Shown here in pieces: positions 26,301-31,059 of a stretch of 64,000 bases of DNA. The position numbers and the translations under genes were made by a program. This DNA comes from Cepaea nemoralis (Eukaryota; Mollusca; Gastropoda; Stylommatophora; Helicidae), in contig JACEFZ010017451.1 in assembly GCA_014155875.1 (NCBI GenBank), positions 238,501 to 302,500 on the forward strand. The letters run 5' to 3'. Numbering within the stretch: the stretch's first letter is position 1; each line of letters begins with the position of its first letter. Under the pieces are notes generated by a model that was not told where the DNA came from, searched no databases, and saw nothing but the letters and a program-made list of their open reading frames with translations.

Positions 26301-29300
26301 GCTGGCAGGGCACTTGATGATGATAAGTGTCTTGCTATTTCATAGCTTCATCAGTATCCTACATGCTGGCCTGGTGGTCATGGGTTTGAACCCATATCAA
26401 GGCAGATTTTGAAAATTGTCTGGGCTACCAGGTCGACCCAGTCTAAAACAGGAGGGTGCTTCAAATGAAAACCTTAAATGGTTTTTTTTTTTTTTTGAGG
26501 GGTGGGGGGTAAATATTTTCTGTAAAAGTAAGAACAAATATATAATTTTTTGATGTAATCAACACTGCGAAATACGTTCAATGCAAGTCCTTCAGCAAAG
26601 TGTTTGGATTCCTGTAGAAAAATCAACTATGGGGTCACTACTCGGTGTGCCTGACCCCGTCGTGAAGTCTGTCACAGAAGTCACGCTGTTTTGAAACATC
26701 CTACTCCACTTATACTCTGGCTAGACTGACAGGCATGCATCGCCATAGTGGAACTTCATTCACCAATGAATTTATATATATTTCACTGATCAAAAAATGG
26801 ATAACAGAATGCTACTCCTCTTTGGTGCATGTAAAATGTGGCACGGCCATTTTTAAACTGTCCTTGTGACGTCACCTTGTTTGTCTGCACCATGATGTCA
26901 CTGCTGGACACTCTTGACATATTTAACAACATTACAAGACAATGGCATATCTATTGTAATTTCTATCACACTTTTAAGGTTTTCATTTGAAGCCCCCTCA
27001 TAGGTTTTAGGGAAATGTTACACAATGTATTGCCGGGCATGTTTCACTGCGTCCTGTCAGGTGCATATTTCTTTTTTTTTTTTTTTTGTCTCGCTCGCTT
27101 TCAACTCAAGCATAGTTAGTACACATGCTACTATTCCTGGTGTACTGGACTGATTTTTGCATGTGGATTAGCTTTCCCTGTAACCAGTGTCCCTCACCAT
27201 CAGGCGAACACACACCGACTTCAGGGGTACTTGTAATTTATGTCCCCAAGTCAAGGATGAGAAGTCAACATTTTAGTGCATATTGCAGAGTTATATATCA
27301 TATGAAGTGAATAATACTTTAGCTGAAACAATTAATTGATTGATTGATTTAGGAACCGACATCACAGCATTCGGGGCATTCCCATAAGCACTCCGTCCCC
27401 ATCCTCAGCAGCCAGCGAAGAGTTCCAACACCAATAGTACCAGTAGCAATCTGATTATATGTCTGTCTTGCCTTTCCTCTGAGCATCGAGCGTCAGCCAG
27501 ATCCCCTCGTCACTCCTCGCTGTCTCATTCTTGCCAGACCATGGTGATCCATTTGCTCCTCTGAGGTGTACACGTGCTCCCACAAGACCGCAACCACGTC
27601 TGCCTTGTCATGCATCATTACTCCCCAAGTTTTGCAGAGCCAGCCAATCTGTCCGCCTGTTCATTCCCCAGCACACCGGCATGCCCCGGAGAAAAGATTC
27701 AGGCGATGCTTGCCACCCGTGACCTCCGAAGCGAAGCAAGCCACCGAAGCTTGCCTATCCTCACCTTCCTCAGCATGCTTTCTGAGTCAGTTACAATCAC
27801 GATGTGTGTGTGTATCGTATTCTCCATCCAGCGGAAAGCTGCACTGACCGCCTCCACCTCCATTCTTAAGCTAGATGTTGTGGTATCATATGCCAGGCTC
27901 TCCTGCACCAAACGTCGACCATTAGCTTTTGCTAAGAACCCCCAGGCACTTCTCCTACCTCTCAACACCGACCCATCTGTGTAGATAATCACATCACCCG
28001 AGCGAGCATTATCCTGAATTAGTTGCTGGATTTCCACTTCCGTGGCCCCTGCTGGCCACTCCCTGCACTCCCGGCTCAATGTGATTATAACTCTGCACAA
28101 GTCTGACTGCTCCGCTGGCACTCTGACCCACTCCTCTCCTCGCCTAATGTTCTCCAAGAGGCACACCTGTCTGATCGTATCCTCCGCCTGAGCCATCCAT
28201 GATTTCCCTCTTATCAGTCGCTGACCCTTAACTGTGTCCAGCGCCTCATGCAACGGGTGATCTGTGTCTGCAGCTACTCTGAGGTATGCCTTCACCTGCA
28301 TCACCTTGAGCCTACTAGCAACAGTCGGCAGACCAAGGATGTAACACATACACACTACTGGGGTGTCTCTGGTGCATCCCAGAAAGACTCACATAGCTTT
28401 GTTCTGTATGCGCTCTAATTTCACCAGCTGACTCTTTGAGACAGTGAGCAGTCCTAGTCCATAATCAATCACTGAGAGGATCAAGTGCTGGTATAGTGTG
28501 AAAAGCATTCTCTGCGCTGTGTCCATTGCAGCCATAGTTTTAAGTGCATTGAGTCCCTTTTGAGACCTTGTCACAACCGTCTCCACATGGTCCTTGAAGG
28601 ACAGGCTCCTGTCAAATGTTTGTTCTCTCTGTTGACGCTTCTACCATCTATCACGAGGCTTTGGACATCAGCTCTCACAATCCTGTTGTCCAGAGAGCAC
28701 CACAAAACAGCCGCCTTTTCCGGGTGGATGATAGCACTCATTTCACTTTGTCTACTGTCGCCTGTAGCTCCTGGGCTACTTGCTCCCTATCTCTCCCCTG
28801 CCTATATGCAAGAATATCATCTGCAAATGTTAGTATCCTTCCAACCCCTGGTGCTTCTAGGTTTGCAATCTTGCTTGTATACACGTTAAAGAGCACCGGT
28901 GAGATTGCAGATCCCTGTGGCAGTCCCGGGGTTAAAATATGTGGCTCTGAAGTCCATGCACCCAGACAGAGAGCAACCCGACGAGAATGCAGGACGGCCA
29001 CTATCCAGTTCACCAACCAGGGATTTATCCCCTTCTTAATCAGTGCGGTCATCAAAAGCTGAAACAATTAAGACACATATTAATAGGTATTGTTCGAGTG
29101 TGGAGCATCTGTTATCCACACAGCAATTTCAGATATAATAGGAACTCCTTCTGTTTGCAGTATGCACCTGATGAGATGCAGCGAAATATGCCAGGCAATA
29201 AATCATGTAACATATTGTTTCTGACTTCTTTGGTTGCATTCACTAAGGGGATACTTTGTTTTCACCCTGGACATGTCTTGGCAAGTTAAAGCAGAAGATG

Positions 29301-30352
29301 TGAAACTGACCACATCACTCACCCAGTACTGATTGGTCCATACAAATATGGGTTTGGCACCATATACCCATGTGCCATAAGGTGTGCAAGACTGTCCTTT
29401 GCTTAACTAGGTCAGCCCTGGGGCAGGTGGCCAAGCTTCCTGATGATCCATTCCATAGTTTTATATATTAATGATGAGTGCCTGGAGAAGGCCAATGTGT
29501 CTTAAGGGTGCAAGACTGTCCTTTGCCTAACTGGGTCAGCCCTGGGGCTGGTGGCCAAGTTTCCTGATGGTTCCATTCCATAGTTTTGTATGTTAACGAT
29601 GTGTCTCTTCAGTGTTCTAGGATGCTATCATGCTGTGAGAGTCTGTTTTGAAAACCACTGTAAGTTTTCTGTCTTCTGTTTTCCAGAACTTCTTCATTTG
29701 TAAGTTTTCCGATGGAGATGGTTCTTTATCAGCTTTCAGTACACATCTCATCTCATTGTTTGTTTGGTTATGCAAATACAGTATTTTTGCCACTTCTTCT
29801 TCTCCTCCTCCTCCTGTCTCCTGCTTCTTTTGCTTTTGCTGCTGCTCCTCCCTCTTTTCCTTCTGCTTCTGCACCTCTTCTTCTTCTTCTATCTCCCCCT
29901 CATTCTGATCTTCCTTCTTCCTCTCCCCTCCTCTCTCCCTTCATCCCTCCATCTCTTTCTCCTCATTCTTCTGCTCCTCCTCTCTCTCCCTATCTTCTTC
30001 TCGTTTTCTTTCTTCTTCTGCTCCTCCTCCCCTTCACCCCCACCTCTTCCTTCTCCTTTTCCTCCTCCTTCTTCTACCACTTCTTTTTCTTCTCCTCCTC
30101 CAACTCCTCCTCCTTCCTAGTCTGAAGCAGACATCAGCAAGCATGACTCCCCAAATCCCTCTGTTATTTGATATCAAGATAAAGCTGGTGTTGCTTATAT
30201 TATCATATGTAACTCAGCTGTTTTAACTTCCTACACACATCTGTCCTGTCTTCCCTTACCTCGTTTGCCTAGTATTTATGAATTAACCTATTTTATGTTG
30301 GCCTCATTTCAGATCCAAGTTGTCTCGCAGGAAACAACCAGTGAAGATCTGA
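2290..30352 (+). CDS. unc-104: Kinesin-3 heavy chain (KIF1A/KIF1B/unc-104 type), 3' part, 10 exons
   Basis: Seen: exons at 2290-2375, 7114-7208, 8577-8723, 12746-12853, 14424-14639, 17901-18004, 22030-22261, 23328-23447, 25684-25802 and 30313-30352. All have AG/GT borders and matching phases (0-2-1-0-0-0-2-0-0-2). They sum to 1,267 nt, i.e. 422 codons including stop plus one surplus base in the third exon. Residues match the KIF1A/KIF1B tail in order: [10 protein letters not shown], then [57 protein letters not shown], and a PH domain from GYLNFLED to [12 protein letters not shown], ending [12 protein letters not shown]. Known: this family carries synaptic-vesicle precursors along axonal microtubules toward plus ends, and the PH domain binds phosphoinositide on the cargo. 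The motor, FHA and early stalk exons lie to the left. Vertebrates have three paralogues and most invertebrates one, so the symbol marks the group rather than a proven orthologue. Confidence 0.93.
2345..3480 (+). repeat. 89-bp tandem array containing the exon a 3' end and its splice donor
   Basis: The motif cgtgacacaaagatct recurs at 2350, 2439, 2528, 2617 and onward at 89-bp steps (about 13 copies, the last degenerate near 3443). The first copy is inside coding exon a. Each copy repeats the last ~25 bp of the exon, the donor (cccag/gtatag), about 30 bp of intron, and a pyrimidine stretch ending cttgaacag. So each unit looks like acceptor, ~40 nt, donor. Units between 2945 and 3100 carry many 1-bp indels. 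Confidence 0.93.
3644..3822. mobile_element. Non-autonomous hAT-type MITE
   Basis: A 179-bp element with terminal inverted repeats caggggtggcc / ggccacccctg. It is flanked by a perfect 8-bp target duplication, cactagac, at 3636-3643 and 3823-3830. The CAGGGGTGG terminus and the 8-bp duplication are hAT features. It contains a T-rich run and no coding capacity. Confidence 0.85.
3831..4100. other. Intronic sequence, nothing recognised
   Basis: Unique-looking AT-rich intron sequence. No repeat family, ORF or RNA gene was recognised. Confidence 0.5.
4100..5290. repeat. Degenerate ~70-bp AT-rich tandem repeat
   Basis: The phrases gttaacaaaaacc-ttgattt, caatgctgccaaaacctgaa and ttttctacagtttaaa recur every ~65-80 bp with heavy divergence, about 14 copies. 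It is an old array, interrupted by a SINE at 4868-5092. Confidence 0.75.
4868..5092 (-). mobile_element. SINE family B copy, 5' truncated
   Basis: It shares over 180 bp with 18450-18727 and 27074-27270: agcatagtccatacaca, gtggattagctttccc, gtccccaagtcaagga. The A/T-run tail lies at the left, so it reads on the minus strand. The tRNA-like head is lost. A short direct repeat, aatctatttt, flanks it. Confidence 0.75.
5290..5720 (-). mobile_element. Non-LTR retrotransposon ORF2 fragment
   Basis: 5450-5700 resembles 6520-6780 and 10860-10970: ctctggcagtccaaggtatt, tctcaggaaccacat, cattccaagattcactgtcata. On the minus strand this is the degraded C-terminal third of a non-LTR ORF2. A (ttg)n stretch near 5445 may be an insertion tail. 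It is not intact. Confidence 0.55.
5985..6235 (+). mobile_element. SINE family A, near full length
   Basis: The tRNA-like head has a box A-like ctctgtggtgaagaggtta and a box B-like tgttcgaaacaca. A body follows with the family signature caatggcaaactactgaa and a 3' end gcgtcttgtaaaggacatgc. The same layout recurs at 18187-18435 (plus) and, inverted, at 13490, 39385, 44665, 45128 and 61535. Confidence 0.85.
6240..6790 (-). mobile_element. Non-LTR retrotransposon ORF2 C-terminal fragment
   Basis: On the minus strand the sequence gives broken pieces of the ORF2 end, like the intact-looking stretch at 25850-26320. It has wording such as cacatgaccgaagaaagc, tccagcatcatttcttc and catgatgttctccaa. 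The frame is disrupted. It is the same family as 9550-9750/10767-10975 and 21318-21480. Confidence 0.7.
7114..7208 (+). CDS. unc-104: unc-104/KIF1 exon b
   Basis: Follows a pyrimidine-rich acceptor (ccccgtttcag) and ends ACAG/gtcagt. The split Arg codon from exon a is completed here, then it reads ALKNLFG and [16 protein letters not shown], matching the KIF1 'RNLFGSG...VTGVYELSL' region. It exits in phase 1. It lies between LINE debris on the left and a GA-rich minisatellite starting about 80 bp to the right. Confidence 0.92.
7290..7975. repeat. Purine-rich GA minisatellite
   Basis: Irregular units of about 18-27 bp built from gggagtggagacaggaca and gggatagg, more than 30 copies, strongly purine-rich on the plus strand. 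Because unit lengths are often multiples of three, long open frames exist on both strands. They are composition artefacts, not genes. Confidence 0.92.
8155..8290. repeat. ~40-bp repeat, three copies
   Basis: The phrase aatgaatagaataggctcct followed by cacatctgtttgtgtgtgt is repeated three times, with a fourth degenerate copy to about 8310. Confidence 0.85.
8577..8723 (+). CDS. unc-104: unc-104/KIF1 exon c, with a +1 frameshift
   Basis: The acceptor is ggccag at 8571-8576 and the donor is gtatgt at 8724. The first part reads [21 protein letters not shown]. The second part, one frame over, reads [20 protein letters not shown]. Both halves match adjacent parts of KIF1A. The frames change at c8642-g8645, where CTTG stands in place of an expected CTG: a single surplus T. 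The exon leaves in phase 0 after LTRLQM, matching KIF1A 'LSLLQE' before 'VEKTRH'. A shorter end at gttaca (8713) would not keep phase. The extra base is either a sequence error or a real lesion. Confidence 0.88.
8703..8912 (+). repeat. Two-copy duplication across the exon c 3' end and its donor
   Basis: Copy one starts at ttgaccaggttacagatg/gtatgt, the last ~18 nt of exon c and its donor. Copy two at 8813 reads ttgaccagtctacaggtg/gtatgt. Both continue with acaac-ctcccacacacca and end tcttca-tgcac...ataggtcc. Divergence is about 20-25 percent. Confidence 0.8.
8900..9545 (-). mobile_element. I/R1-like LINE fragment with RNase H domain
   Basis: On the minus strand 9277-9528 reads an RNase H domain: LIYADGSVV (first Asp), [12 protein letters not shown] (Glu) and CVLSDSMSM (Asp). 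Further 3' lies [16 protein letters not shown], typical of the RNase H C-terminus in I/R1-like elements. Frames are broken by stops and shifts. The left end near 8900 corresponds to the element 3' region. It is related to 14885-15215 and 27336-29056. Confidence 0.8.
9759..10758 (-). mobile_element. hAT transposon, internally deleted
   Basis: Imperfect terminal inverted repeats: tagggttgccag at the left and ctagcaatccta at the right (inner aaaaaggacat shared). A perfect 8-bp target duplication, tccaaacc, lies at 9751-9758 and 10759-10766. On the minus strand 10044-10280 reads a hAT-type N-terminal zinc finger: [19 protein letters not shown] followed by [11 protein letters not shown], then KLMSFF. 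No dimerisation domain or catalytic core remains. The total of 1,000 bp includes a later retroposon at 9870-10019. Confidence 0.85.
9870..10019 (+). mobile_element. Short retroposon with (GAA)n tail inside the hAT element
   Basis: 150 bp with a 3' tail of (gaa)5, flanked by a 12-bp direct repeat, aaacccacaatc, at 9858-9869 and 10020-10031. Its body (gtcggatgtgtcagcctaa, caatcacgtc, ctccggatgaacacag) matches, on the opposite strand, the 3' part of the rRNA chimera at 11358-11536. It is therefore a truncated copy of the same retrotransposon 3' end. Confidence 0.8.
11160..11260 (+). mobile_element. SINE family A, 3' fragment
   Basis: gttactgaacatttacattg, then aatcacgaacagccaataaa and tgctggggttgatt match the 3' half of SINE A. 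The head is missing. Confidence 0.65.
11537..12093 (-). rRNA. Truncated 18S rRNA (5' ~557 nt), pseudogene
   Basis: The minus strand starts ATCTGGTTGATCCTGCCAGT and runs through the conserved 18S 5' domain: TCACGGTGAAACCGCGAATG, GCAATTCTAGAGCTAATACA, AGAGGGAGCATGAGAAATGG, TAATTGGAATGAGTACACTT. It stops after CCCTTTAA, where normal 18S continues CGAGGATC. At least three bases of the very conserved TTGGATAACTGTGG stretch are missing, so the copy is decayed. It cannot be a functional rRNA gene. The sequence style (AAACCCTTTAA, GTGACATGCCTACCATG) resembles molluscs. Confidence 0.95.
12094..12504 (-). other. Presumed 5' external transcribed spacer of rDNA
   Basis: About 411 bp, GC-richer than the intron, lying directly upstream of the 18S start on the minus strand and inside the same target-site duplication. 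It has no repeat or coding signature. By position it should be 5' ETS, and its outer edge (12504) may mark or lie near the Pol I start site of the source transcript. This is inference. Confidence 0.6.
12530..12720. repeat. Degenerate ~45-bp intron repeat
   Basis: Phrases such as gacatgatgtggattatgtc and agattgtatgtta-c-taa recur three to four times with divergence. Confidence 0.45.
12746..12853 (+). CDS. unc-104: unc-104/KIF1 exon d
   Basis: 36 codons, phase 0 in and out, acceptor ctgcaccag and donor AAAG/gtgtgt. It begins [17 protein letters not shown], a hallmark KIF1A/KIF1B helical segment, and continues with a charged helical stretch ending IVNRQAK. It lies just downstream of the rRNA-retroposon chimera in the preceding intron. 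Confidence 0.92.
12890..13090. repeat. Pyrimidine-rich low-complexity tract
   Basis: Dense ttc/tcc runs on the plus strand directly downstream of exon d. The open frame here is Ser/Phe-rich by composition only. Confidence 0.8.
13110..13310. repeat. ~55-bp minisatellite, four units
   Basis: ggaaagactaaacaagactg, tacctctacatcccagggta and gaagag recur about every 55 bp. More diverged relatives (agaggacagactaggcaag and similar) extend to about 14340. Confidence 0.8.
13310..13800 (+). mobile_element. SINE family E, interrupted by an inverted SINE A
   Basis: The left part 13310-13478 has a tRNA-like box B (gtggtcatgggttcggtt) and the body gaggcagattttccca. The right part 13730-13800 has ggcctatacaaatatg, gtgccatataccca and gcaagactgt. 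The same parts occur at 26340-26450, 29300-29600, 32110-32760, 44350-44935 and 47690-47745. The SINE A copy at 13480-13735 lies between them with a near-duplicate gagtg-cagtt at both edges. Confidence 0.7.
13480..13735 (-). mobile_element. SINE family A, full length, minus strand
   Basis: The poly(T) run 13480-13497 is the A-tail on the minus strand. Then gcatatcctttacaggacat, tcttggcaagattacgctca, and a head with box B-like gcgattcgaaccac and box A-like taacctctaagcc. It inserted into SINE E. Confidence 0.8.
14424..14639 (+). CDS. unc-104: unc-104/KIF1 exon e, acidic linker
   Basis: 72 codons, phase 0 in and out, acceptor acaattgcag and donor CAAG/gtttgt. It is rich in Asp, Glu and Lys ([17 protein letters not shown]), then reads [22 protein letters not shown]. 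That matches the position of the KIF1 'RELAVKCLRLL' segment between the VEKTRH helix and the tail linker. The second half is conserved in the family and the first half is variable. The frame is open across the whole exon with no competing splice sites of similar quality. Confidence 0.87.
14885..15215 (-). mobile_element. I/R1-like LINE 3' end
   Basis: On the minus strand it reads [36 protein letters not shown], and then [14 protein letters not shown], a Cys motif near the ORF2 end. It is followed by a (ctcaa)n tail at 14880-14895. The same 3' organisation with a (tcaa)n tail occurs at 27336. It is heavily 5' truncated. Confidence 0.75.
15338..15562. repeat. ATC/AAC trinucleotide microsatellite region
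   Basis: Imperfect atc, aac and att triplets over about 225 bp. Open frames on both strands (Ile/Asn or Met/Leu runs) are artefacts. Confidence 0.9.
15690..16160. repeat. 67-bp minisatellite, about 7 units
   Basis: The motif gaccaattgtctgtc recurs at 15749, 15815, 15882 and onward at about 67 bp, each unit with ttttctgtagctgactagaa and ctgtctgttaag. Confidence 0.92.
16195..16385. repeat. Dispersed repeat F, copy 1
   Basis: This ~180-bp stretch (gaacagaaggatgataaatt, gtggtatcttctgcaattt, tttggtccacacctacttt) is matched inverted at 32178-32440. It is a dispersed element of unknown type. Confidence 0.6.
16386..17060. other. Intronic sequence, nothing recognised
   Basis: No repeat family or gene was recognised apart from a small internal duplication (gtctggagaagttaattt twice at about 16825-16860). 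Confidence 0.5.
17060..17440. repeat. Degenerate ~28-bp repeat
   Basis: cattgttttcccc-attaaattgtc recurs about 12 times with variable spacing. Confidence 0.8.
17450..17885. repeat. 37-40-bp minisatellite next to the exon f acceptor
   Basis: catgagggtttgactactgt and taagctccagctcatacat alternate with a gagttataaagcttcagctc variant, about 11 units. The array ends only about 15 bp before the exon f acceptor, so it covers the likely branch-point region. Confidence 0.92.
17901..18004 (+). CDS. unc-104: unc-104/KIF1 exon f, Ser-rich linker
   Basis: Preceded by tcttccccag and ended by GTCAA/gtaagt, a near-consensus donor. It reads 34 codons plus two bases: [20 protein letters not shown], then [11 protein letters not shown]. 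The Ser/Glu/Asp-rich character fits the disordered linker before the PH domain. The acceptor is a CAGCAG (NAGNAG) site, so two start positions three bases apart (17901 or 17904) are possible and would include or drop one Gln. Confidence 0.85.
18187..18435 (+). mobile_element. SINE family A, near full length
   Basis: Head gtggcaaaggggttatgg with box B-like gcgttcgaaacacagctg, body gaaagcaatggcaaactact, 3' end gcgacgtcttgtaaacgata. It is the cleanest plus-strand copy of this family in the window. Confidence 0.85.
18450..18727 (-). mobile_element. SINE family B, near full length
   Basis: On the minus strand the head reads GGTCAGCACGGTCGAATGGG (tRNA-like box A region), then box B-like GTGGTTCAACCCC, then a body shared with 4868-5092 and 27074-27270. 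It abuts the SINE A copy to its left. Confidence 0.8.
18860..20385. repeat. 24/25-bp minisatellite, about 60 units
   Basis: Two unit types are interspersed: a 25-bp unit (agagttaaacctgcatcagactctc) and a 24-bp unit (the agggttaaacc...gacttg type). Rare variants read cctggatcag or catcgg. Larger blocks of the two types repeat in the same order, pointing to multi-unit duplications. Confidence 0.95.
20560..21312 (-). mobile_element. SINE family A, minus strand, split by a mariner-like element
   Basis: 20570-20640 (cagcatttattggctgtttg) and 21200-21312 (tagtttgccattgctttctg) are consecutive parts of SINE A. They are separated by the mariner-like element at 20647-21199. Confidence 0.7.
20647..21199 (-). 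mobile_element. Decayed mariner-type element, copy 1
   Basis: Inverted ends gagggggcttca / tgaagccccct. On the minus strand the sequence around 20735-20790 reads [14 protein letters not shown] then stop, the classic mariner transposase C-terminus (W..C....GDY.EK). About 550 bp; the catalytic core is deleted. It is homologous along its length to 26452-26999. Confidence 0.8.
21318..21480 (-). mobile_element. Non-LTR ORF2 3' fragment
   Basis: catcatccagtgccttgccg and catgcctctccacaaattgc match the 3' end of the minus-strand LINE at 9550-9650. It is truncated and diverged. Confidence 0.6.
21500..22000. other. Intronic sequence, nothing recognised
   Basis: Mixed sequence between repeat debris and exon g. 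The short open frame at 21775-22002 shows no recognisable domain. Confidence 0.45.
22030..22261 (+). CDS. unc-104: unc-104/KIF1 exon g, linker and start of PH domain
   Basis: The acceptor is ctgttgcag and the donor is GGGTT/gtaagt. After the split Lys it reads 77 codons, beginning [14 protein letters not shown]. It then carries [20 protein letters not shown] and [15 protein letters not shown]. The VPDI-EIR-SPVV motif and the 'GYLNFLE...GW-K-WV' first strands of the PH domain are diagnostic for KIF1A/KIF1B. Confidence 0.95.
22320..22525. repeat. Pyrimidine-rich (TTC/CTC)n tract
   Basis: Near-continuous tcttcttc/cctcctcc on the plus strand about 60 bp after the exon g donor. Lys/Arg-rich or Ser-rich open frames here are compositional. 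Confidence 0.9.
22540..22665 (-). repeat. ~60-bp duplication related to a LINE tail
   Basis: tgtatactgccaatcttata and tgtactgccagtcttcttat are two diverged copies. On the minus strand they match the ggctataagaagattggcag repeats at 62160-62290. Confidence 0.55.
22980..23285. repeat. 24-bp minisatellite, 13 units
   Basis: Near-identical units (ggacttagtttggtttgcac tgaa), one with a base missing near 23177. The array ends about 40 bp before the exon h acceptor. The frame-neutral unit makes false open frames on both strands. Confidence 0.96.
23328..23447 (+). CDS. unc-104: unc-104/KIF1 exon h, PH domain core
   Basis: 40 codons, phase 0 in and out, acceptor ctccaccag and donor GAAG/gtcagt. It reads [19 protein letters not shown], then [20 protein letters not shown]. 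This is the KIF1-type PH domain segment ('VVRRPY-Y-YN--KD', 'YSEDQQA'). The basic VVRRP strand lies near the phosphoinositide pocket in the family. It lies between a 24-bp minisatellite on the left and a 2-kb array on the right. Confidence 0.95.
23525..25590. repeat. 32/35-bp minisatellite, about 60 units
   Basis: Unit ttatgacagtatacaactgc acacatc with an optional extra atc (32 or 35 bp), decaying after 25300. It contains TATAC/GTATAC palindromes and alternating purine-pyrimidine cacaca. It fills the intron between exons h and i up to about 90 bp before the acceptor. Confidence 0.96.
25684..25802 (+). CDS. unc-104: unc-104/KIF1 exon i, PH domain C-terminal helix
   Basis: The acceptor is cgtcaccag and the donor is ATTAG/gtaacc. 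39 codons plus two bases: [17 protein letters not shown], then [20 protein letters not shown]. The Trp in HDWLYAI is the invariant Trp of the PH C-terminal helix, and 'NPLLAG-IRSKL' is specific to the KIF1 group. A LINE fragment lies close behind the donor. Confidence 0.95.
25820..26325 (+). mobile_element. Non-LTR retrotransposon ORF2 C-terminus
   Basis: The plus strand reads [35 protein letters not shown], then (shifted) [20 protein letters not shown] and [10 protein letters not shown]. This is the region after the reverse transcriptase found at the end of many animal LINE ORF2 proteins. A ~35-bp local duplication (agaagagaggcattggagaac twice) and frameshifts show it is dead. It begins about 20 bp after the exon i donor. 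Confidence 0.8.
26340..26450 (+). mobile_element. SINE family E, head fragment
   Basis: ctggtggtcatgggtttgaa is a box B-like head followed by ggcagattttgaaaattgtc. It is truncated by the mariner-like element. Confidence 0.6.
26452..26999 (-). mobile_element. Decayed mariner-type element, copy 2
   Basis: About 25-bp inverted ends: gggtgcttcaaatgaaaacc at the left, ggttttcatttgaagccccc at the right. It is homologous to 20647-21199. On the minus strand a degraded CIER...DYIKK trace remains near 26570. No intact transposase. Confidence 0.8.
27074..27270 (-). mobile_element. SINE family B, 5' truncated
   Basis: T-run at the left (A-tail on minus), then ctcaagcatagttagtacac and cccaagtcaaggatga. 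It is flanked by gtgcatatt on both sides and has no tRNA head. Confidence 0.75.
27336..29056 (-). mobile_element. I/R1-like LINE, 5' truncated, with a perfect 15-bp target duplication
   Basis: Minus strand: reverse transcriptase palm with [19 protein letters not shown] and [11 protein letters not shown] (28738-29056), thumb region around 28389-28586, then RNase H with [22 protein letters not shown] and IVTDSESM (27700-28020), and a 3' Cys motif near 27380. The tail is (tcaa)n at 27336-27352. The duplication agctgaaacaattaa lies at 27321-27335 and 29057-29071. The frame is broken in several places, but the duplication is exact, so insertion was fairly recent. Confidence 0.9.
29295..29610 (+). 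repeat. SINE E 3' part, ~130-bp unit duplicated
   Basis: gtgcaagactgtcctttgc, taactgggtcagccctgggg and tttcctgatg-tccattccat occur twice (from about 29380 and about 29510). The first is preceded by the SINE E body gattggtccatacaaatatg. Confidence 0.65.
29795..30118. repeat. Pyrimidine-rich (CTTCTC)n tract
   Basis: About 320 bp of ctcctcctt/tcttcttc on the plus strand, about 190 bp upstream of the terminal exon acceptor. Open frames here are composition artefacts. Confidence 0.92.
30313..30352 (+). CDS. unc-104: unc-104/KIF1 terminal coding exon
   Basis: The acceptor is gcctcatttcag. The first base completes Arg, then the exon reads [12 protein letters not shown] and stops at TGA 30350-30352. 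This matches the very C-terminus of KIF1A-type kinesins (SKLSRRR...). It is preceded by a ~320-bp pyrimidine-rich tract at 29795-30118, well upstream of the branch region. Confidence 0.93.
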
Positions 30353-30830
30353 GCACAGCTTCATTGACGGGACACTATGTTGAACACAGCACGGAGACCT
30401 GGCATGGCTTCACACTGTCACTTCGGTTGTCATTTGTTCAACGTGTTTCCAGTTTATGCCGTTACCAGTGTTTATGTAGTTTTAAAGTTCAATTCTTATG
30501 CTAGTCCTGCTGACGCCCCTTTCTTGCTCCCTTGTCTTGAAGCAGTTACTGAACTAATTTGTTTTAAAGAAGTATTTATTTTACGAGAAACTGAGAAACC
30601 ATATTTTTATTTGTCACAATTATTGTCATTCATTTGCAAAAGTGTACATGATTTAGTGTTATTTATATGTTTATGCTTATATTACCATCACAAAAACTTA
30701 CTGTACATTTTTGTATATTAGTTTACATGTTTTGTAATACTACACATTACCCCCCCAAAAAAAACTTGATATTATTGTGTTTTCAGAACAGCAGTAAATA
30801 AACTGTATTGATATTTTTCCTGTGGAAATT
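30353..30830 (+). other. unc-104: unc-104 3' UTR with poly(A) signal
   Basis: AT-rich sequence follows the stop codon without strong repeats. A canonical AATAAA at 30797-30802 is followed by a T-rich stretch, giving a 3' UTR of about 470 nt. The end position is an estimate. Longer neuronal-type 3' UTRs are known for this family and cannot be excluded. Confidence 0.6.
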
Positions 30831-31059
30831 GGGCAAGGGAAAGTACTCTGATTTGATACAATCCTAGTTACCTCTCTCTGCCTGCCATTTTTCTCTTCCC
30901 AACATTTTTCGATTTGCATTTCATTCTGACTTCTCTGTGTACTGTCTTAATCCGGTGTTGAACACAATAGCTGCATGTTTTTACAGACCTTTTAATTTCT
31001 CTTATTTGAACTGGGTACAAAGTAGTACAGAGTACTATATGCCCAATTGCATTCATAAC

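Larger units (their letters stand above)
27003..29250. mobile_element. Foldback element copy 2, split by a SINE and a LINE
   Basis: 27003-27073, 27272-27335 and 29072-29250 are consecutive parts of the same inverted-repeat element as 45727-46433 (tattgccgggcatgtttcac, gagttatatatcatatgaag, ctgatgagatgcagcgaaat). A SINE B copy (27074-27270, flanked by gtgcatatt repeats) and a LINE (27336-29056, 15-bp target duplication) interrupt it. Confidence 0.75.
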
